From Sulfitobacter aestuariivivens (GTDB lineage: Bacteria; Pseudomonadota; Alphaproteobacteria; Rhodobacterales; Rhodobacteraceae), in assembly GCF_014763045.1 (NCBI RefSeq), contig NZ_JACTAG010000002.1:434001-498000 (forward strand): a stretch of 64,000 bases of DNA. Direction: 5' to 3'. Shown piece after piece: positions 61,629 through 64,000 of the stretch. Made by a program: the position numbers and the translations under genes. The notes beneath the pieces are model-generated. The model searched no databases. It was not told where the DNA came from and was given only the letters and a program-made list of their open reading frames with translations. Positions within the stretch are counted from its first letter, which is position 1. Each line of letters begins with the position of its first letter.

Positions 61629-64000
61629 ATGCAGATTTACCTCGTAGATATCCTTTCCGGCGACATCATCAACGAACTTGGCAGCGGCACGGTGCTGTCC
61701 CTTGCTGATCTGGAGAACGCCGGCATTCGCGCAGTGCCAACGCAGGAAACGGCAGTCGGCAGCGTCGTCATTGACGTCAACGGCATGGAATTTGTCCTCT
61801 CGGATGAACCCTACGAGATTTCAGCGGGCGACGACGCCTCTGACATGGCGCAACTGATGGCCGGCGATCTGACGGTCTCCGCCACCGCTTATGCCACCAA
61901 CGACGGTTCCGGCAGCCCGGTAGACCAGCGGATCGTTGAACTCAGCACTATCCAGGGCATCGCAACAGACGGCACGATCATTTCAACCGATTTCAATCAA
62001 ACCGGCGAAGCCGAGGCCGAGGGCGAAGCGGAATCAGAAGTTGAAGCCGAAGCAATCAGCGGTGCTGCAGGTGCTGCTGTGGCAACAGGTGCCACCGCGG
62101 CGGCGGCAGGATCAAACGCTCTGACCCAGACCCTTTCCAGCGGCTCGATCTCGGTCTCTGGTTTGTCTGGAACAGGCGCAGAGATTGAAGACGAACTGCC
62201 CACCGGTAACTCCCAGACAGTTGCGCCCGGTCAAGGAACACCTACCGGTGGCGGCAGCACGCCAGCGGTCAGTGCAAATGTCTCCGTCGAAGAGGCCGAA
62301 GCAGAAGCCGAAGTAGAAATAGAAGCGGAGGCCGAGGCCGAGGTATCGCTCACCTCTGCCTCCGCAGCAGCGGGCGTCAGCGGTGCTGCAGCCGCCGTGG
62401 GCTCTACCCTCGTGGATGGCACCGCGCAGATCGCGGATGTACACACCGCCCTTGATGGCGCCAGCGCCACCTCCACCTCGATCTCTACCGATCCGAACCA
62501 TTCGCAGTCGCTGACAACCATGGGCACGGACCCGGTGGAAACCACCCCCCAGCCTGTCGTGCGTGAAAATACCGTTGTCCACAGCGTCTTCGGAGAAGCC
62601 GAGGTCGAAGTTGAATCCGAGGCTGAAGCAGAAGCCGAAGTTGCCGATGGCACCGCCGCTGCAGCCGCGGCGGGCGCAACGGGTGTCGCGGTTGCTGGCA
62701 ACTATGCTGTCGCGGATGCCTCAACCACGACGGGGGTCGGCACAAGTACGAGCGCACTATATAACAACGCTCAGGCGGTCGCCGACTATCTGCCGCTGAC
62801 ACAGGGCTTGCCGTCACAGGGTACGGCAACAGGCACTGCGACGGTTGATGGCACAGTCATCGCCAACGACGCACCGGGCTCTGATGACAATGTCTCGGGG
62901 CAATCATCCTCGACCTCCACAGCCGAAGCCGAAGTCGAAGCCGAAGCAGAGGCCGAAGCAGAAGCCGAAGCAGGCAATAATGCCGCCGCCATCGCACTGA
63001 TCGGCACCGCAGGCGCAGGAACGGCTGGTGTGGCCTCTGACGCGCTGGCTTCCAGCTCTGTCGCGGGGTCCGTCTCCACATTTGGCCACGCAGGTGTGCT
63101 GACGATCAACAACGATCTCACCCAGGTTCAGGCGACGCTCTCCAGCGCCGACCCACAGGCGACGCTGGACGTGATCGAAGACCGTGCAGCGGATGGCTCG
63201 CTTGACGCCAACGCCCCCGGCGGCGAGGCCGAAGCAGGCGTTGAAGCCGAAGCAACCGCGAGCGCGGATGGCCTTGCATTTGGCAACATCGTGTCCAGCG
63301 GTGGCGTGACAACCAGCGGCGCGGGCGACAGCGTTTCATCCACAGCGGTTCAGCTGGGCGGCGACGCAGGGCCGAACGTTCAAATCGCAGGCATCCAGAA
63401 CATACCACAACGTGAAATCGAAGACCTCTCGGCGGGATCAGGCGTGCCCCTCTCTAACGCATCGCCCACCGGGGTCATGCCCGTCGAAAATGAGGCCGAA
63501 GCAGAAGCCGAGGTAGAGGTAGAGGCCGAAATCAGCGCCAATGCCGCTGCTGCCGGGGCAGCTGCATCCGGCTCGCTGGGTCACACGTCCGGCCCGGGGT
63601 CCGATCTGGGGGTTGCGACATCAACGGCCTCAAGCACATCGGTATTCTCTGACGCCTCAAACGACTACGCCTTCGCCGAAGAGGCCGATAATTATGGGCC
63701 GACCAACGTCGCCTACGAGGTCGAAACCGAAGCAGAGGCCGAAGCCGAAGTTGGCATCGGCGCAGGTGCCGCCGCTGCCTCCGCTGCGGGCGCCGGATAC
63801 TTCGGCATCAACAGCCAGACCGCTGTCGGGGCGACGACAAACGCCGCTGCAGCGGCATCTGCCTCAGGTCAGGTGGTCAACACATTCGTCGTCCTGCCGC
63901 CCGATGGCATGGCGGGCTCCGTGCGCGCCTATGCGGCGGCCTGGGATGCCGAAGGGCGTGGCGTTGCCGCTGCCATTGCGATCGCTGGCATGCCGGGTGC
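61629..64000 (+). CDS. large Glu-Ala/Ala-Gly repeat protein, cut by the window end
   Basis: The frame is open from the ATG at 61629 to the edge, 790 codons, and ends outside. Residues 1-125 form a non-repetitive head (MQIYLVDILSGDIINELG). After it come seven blocks of alternating acid and Ala starting at about residues 127, 221, 323, 432, 533, 620 and 699, for example EAEAEAEVEIEAEAEAEV. Each block is followed by an Ala/Gly-rich stretch of about 20-25 residues and then a Thr/Ser/Gly/Asp-rich linker; period about 78-110 residues. No cysteine, no signal peptide. No family is recognised; a secreted or surface polymer, or a type I-secreted adhesin, is possible. Confidence 0.85.
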   Translation, partial: MQIYLVDILSGDIINELGSGTVLSLADLENAGIRAVPTQETAVGSVVIDVNGMEFVLSDEPYEISAGDDASDMAQLMAGDLTVSATAYATNDGSGSPVDQRIVELSTIQGIATDGTIISTDFNQTGEAEAEGEAESEVEAEAISGAAGAAVATGATAAAAGSNALTQTLSSGSISVSGLSGTGAEIEDELPTGNSQTVAPGQGTPTGGGSTPAVSANVSVEEAEAEAEVEIEAEAEAEVSLTSASAAAGVSGAAAAVGSTLVDGTAQIADVHTALDGASATSTSISTDPNHSQSLTTMGTDPVETTPQPVVRENTVVHSVFGEAEVEVESEAEAEAEVADGTAAAAAAGATGVAVAGNYAVADASTTTGVGTSTSALYNNAQAVADYLPLTQGLPSQGTATGTATVDGTVIANDAPGSDDNVSGQSSSTSTAEAEVEAEAEAEAEAEAGNNAAAIALIGTAGAGTAGVASDALASSSVAGSVSTFGHAGVLTINNDLTQVQATLSSADPQATLDVIEDRAADGSLDANAPGGEAEAGVEAEATASADGLAFGNIVSSGGVTTSGAGDSVSSTAVQLGGDAGPNVQIAGIQNIPQREIEDLSAGSGVPLSNASPTGVMPVENEAEAEAEVEVEAEISANAAAAGAAASGSLGHTSGPGSDLGVATSTASSTSVFSDASNDYAFAEEADNYGPTNVAYEVETEAEAEAEVGIGAGAAAASAAGAGYFGINSQTAVGATTNAAAAASASGQVVNTFVVLPPDGMAGSVRAYAAAWDAEGRGVAAAIAIAGMPG

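Noticed and set aside
62112-62701. Minus-strand frames opposite the Glu-Ala repeat protein
   Set aside because: They arise from the regular codon pattern of the repeat and give Ser/Ala/Phe-rich low-complexity products.
62004-63780. Regularly spaced repeats that could suggest a CRISPR-like or minisatellite array
   Set aside because: Spacing varies by nearly 100 bases, units stay in frame and differ in codons, so they are protein repeats.

Overview
The window looks like chromosomal DNA from an alphaproteobacterium of the Rhodobacteraceae (Roseobacter group). The reasons are a GC-rich sequence, an F0 ATP synthase cluster ordered atpI-atpB-atpE-b'-b, a MipZ division-site ATPase, the ffh/GNAT/chorismate mutase/rpsP/rimM/trmD block, TRAP transporters, and an aerobic benzoyl-CoA (box) pathway beside a homogentisate pathway. 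No phage, plasmid or CRISPR module was seen. The only mobile DNA is a decayed IS3-type fragment and a possible att-like repeat of a tRNA 3' end.

Layout. 1-7.2 kb: the end of cobD/cbiB, a MltB-type transglycosylase, a rhodanese, smc, a lipoprotein and a FadR-type regulator with a clear palindromic operator. 7.2-10 kb: the F0 ATP synthase operon (minus strand). 10-15.5 kb: small regulators (LysR, ArsR), a DUF1127 protein, two tandem very small membrane peptides, a DMT transporter, LysR/azoreductase, and two overlapping paralogous membrane proteins. 15.6-20.8 kb: protein targeting and ribosome-related genes (ffh, two GNATs, chorismate mutase, rpsP, rimM, trmD). 20.8-30 kb: a GAF-LuxR/nitrilase pair, YdcH, PPK2, a SnoaL-like/FAD-oxidase/cupin set, mipZ, a membrane class III cyclase with a TPR tail, and a YHS protein. 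30-38 kb: IS remnant, DMT exporter, MarR/hmgA/fahA/MBL homogentisate cluster, and an orphan Tat-exported solute-binding protein.

38-52.3 kb is one large minus-strand island for aromatic acid uptake and CoA-dependent degradation: a TRAP transporter (dctP-Q-M), a feruloyl-CoA synthetase-like ligase, benzoate-CoA ligase, an alpha/beta hydrolase, a DUF309 protein, boxC, boxB, a small Cys-rich protein, boxA, a thioesterase, the BzdR/BoxR-type regulator (XRE domain fused to a shikimate-kinase-like domain) and a free-standing C-terminal 3-hydroxyacyl-CoA dehydrogenase domain. Two TGCA-N6-TGC(A/G) sites lie just upstream of boxC, in the position expected for the encoded regulator. No boxD aldehyde dehydrogenase is present, so the pathway must be completed elsewhere. 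Together with hmgA/fahA and a 5-carboxymethyl-2-hydroxymuconate isomerase, this points to a cell that lives partly on plant-type aromatic compounds.

52.5-64 kb: an elongator-type CAT tRNA with an upstream partial copy of its 3' end, a desaturase, an SDR that lacks the catalytic lysine, a methyltransferase, clpS, a HAD phosphatase, a D,D-carboxypeptidase with a SPOR domain, a LysR regulator, two small genes and an ABC transmembrane half without ATPase. The window ends inside a large open reading frame (61629 to beyond 64000). It is built of about 100-residue modules, each with an alternating Glu-Ala block followed by an Ala/Gly-rich stretch. That silk-like repetitive protein is the most unusual object in the window and the best candidate for something undescribed.
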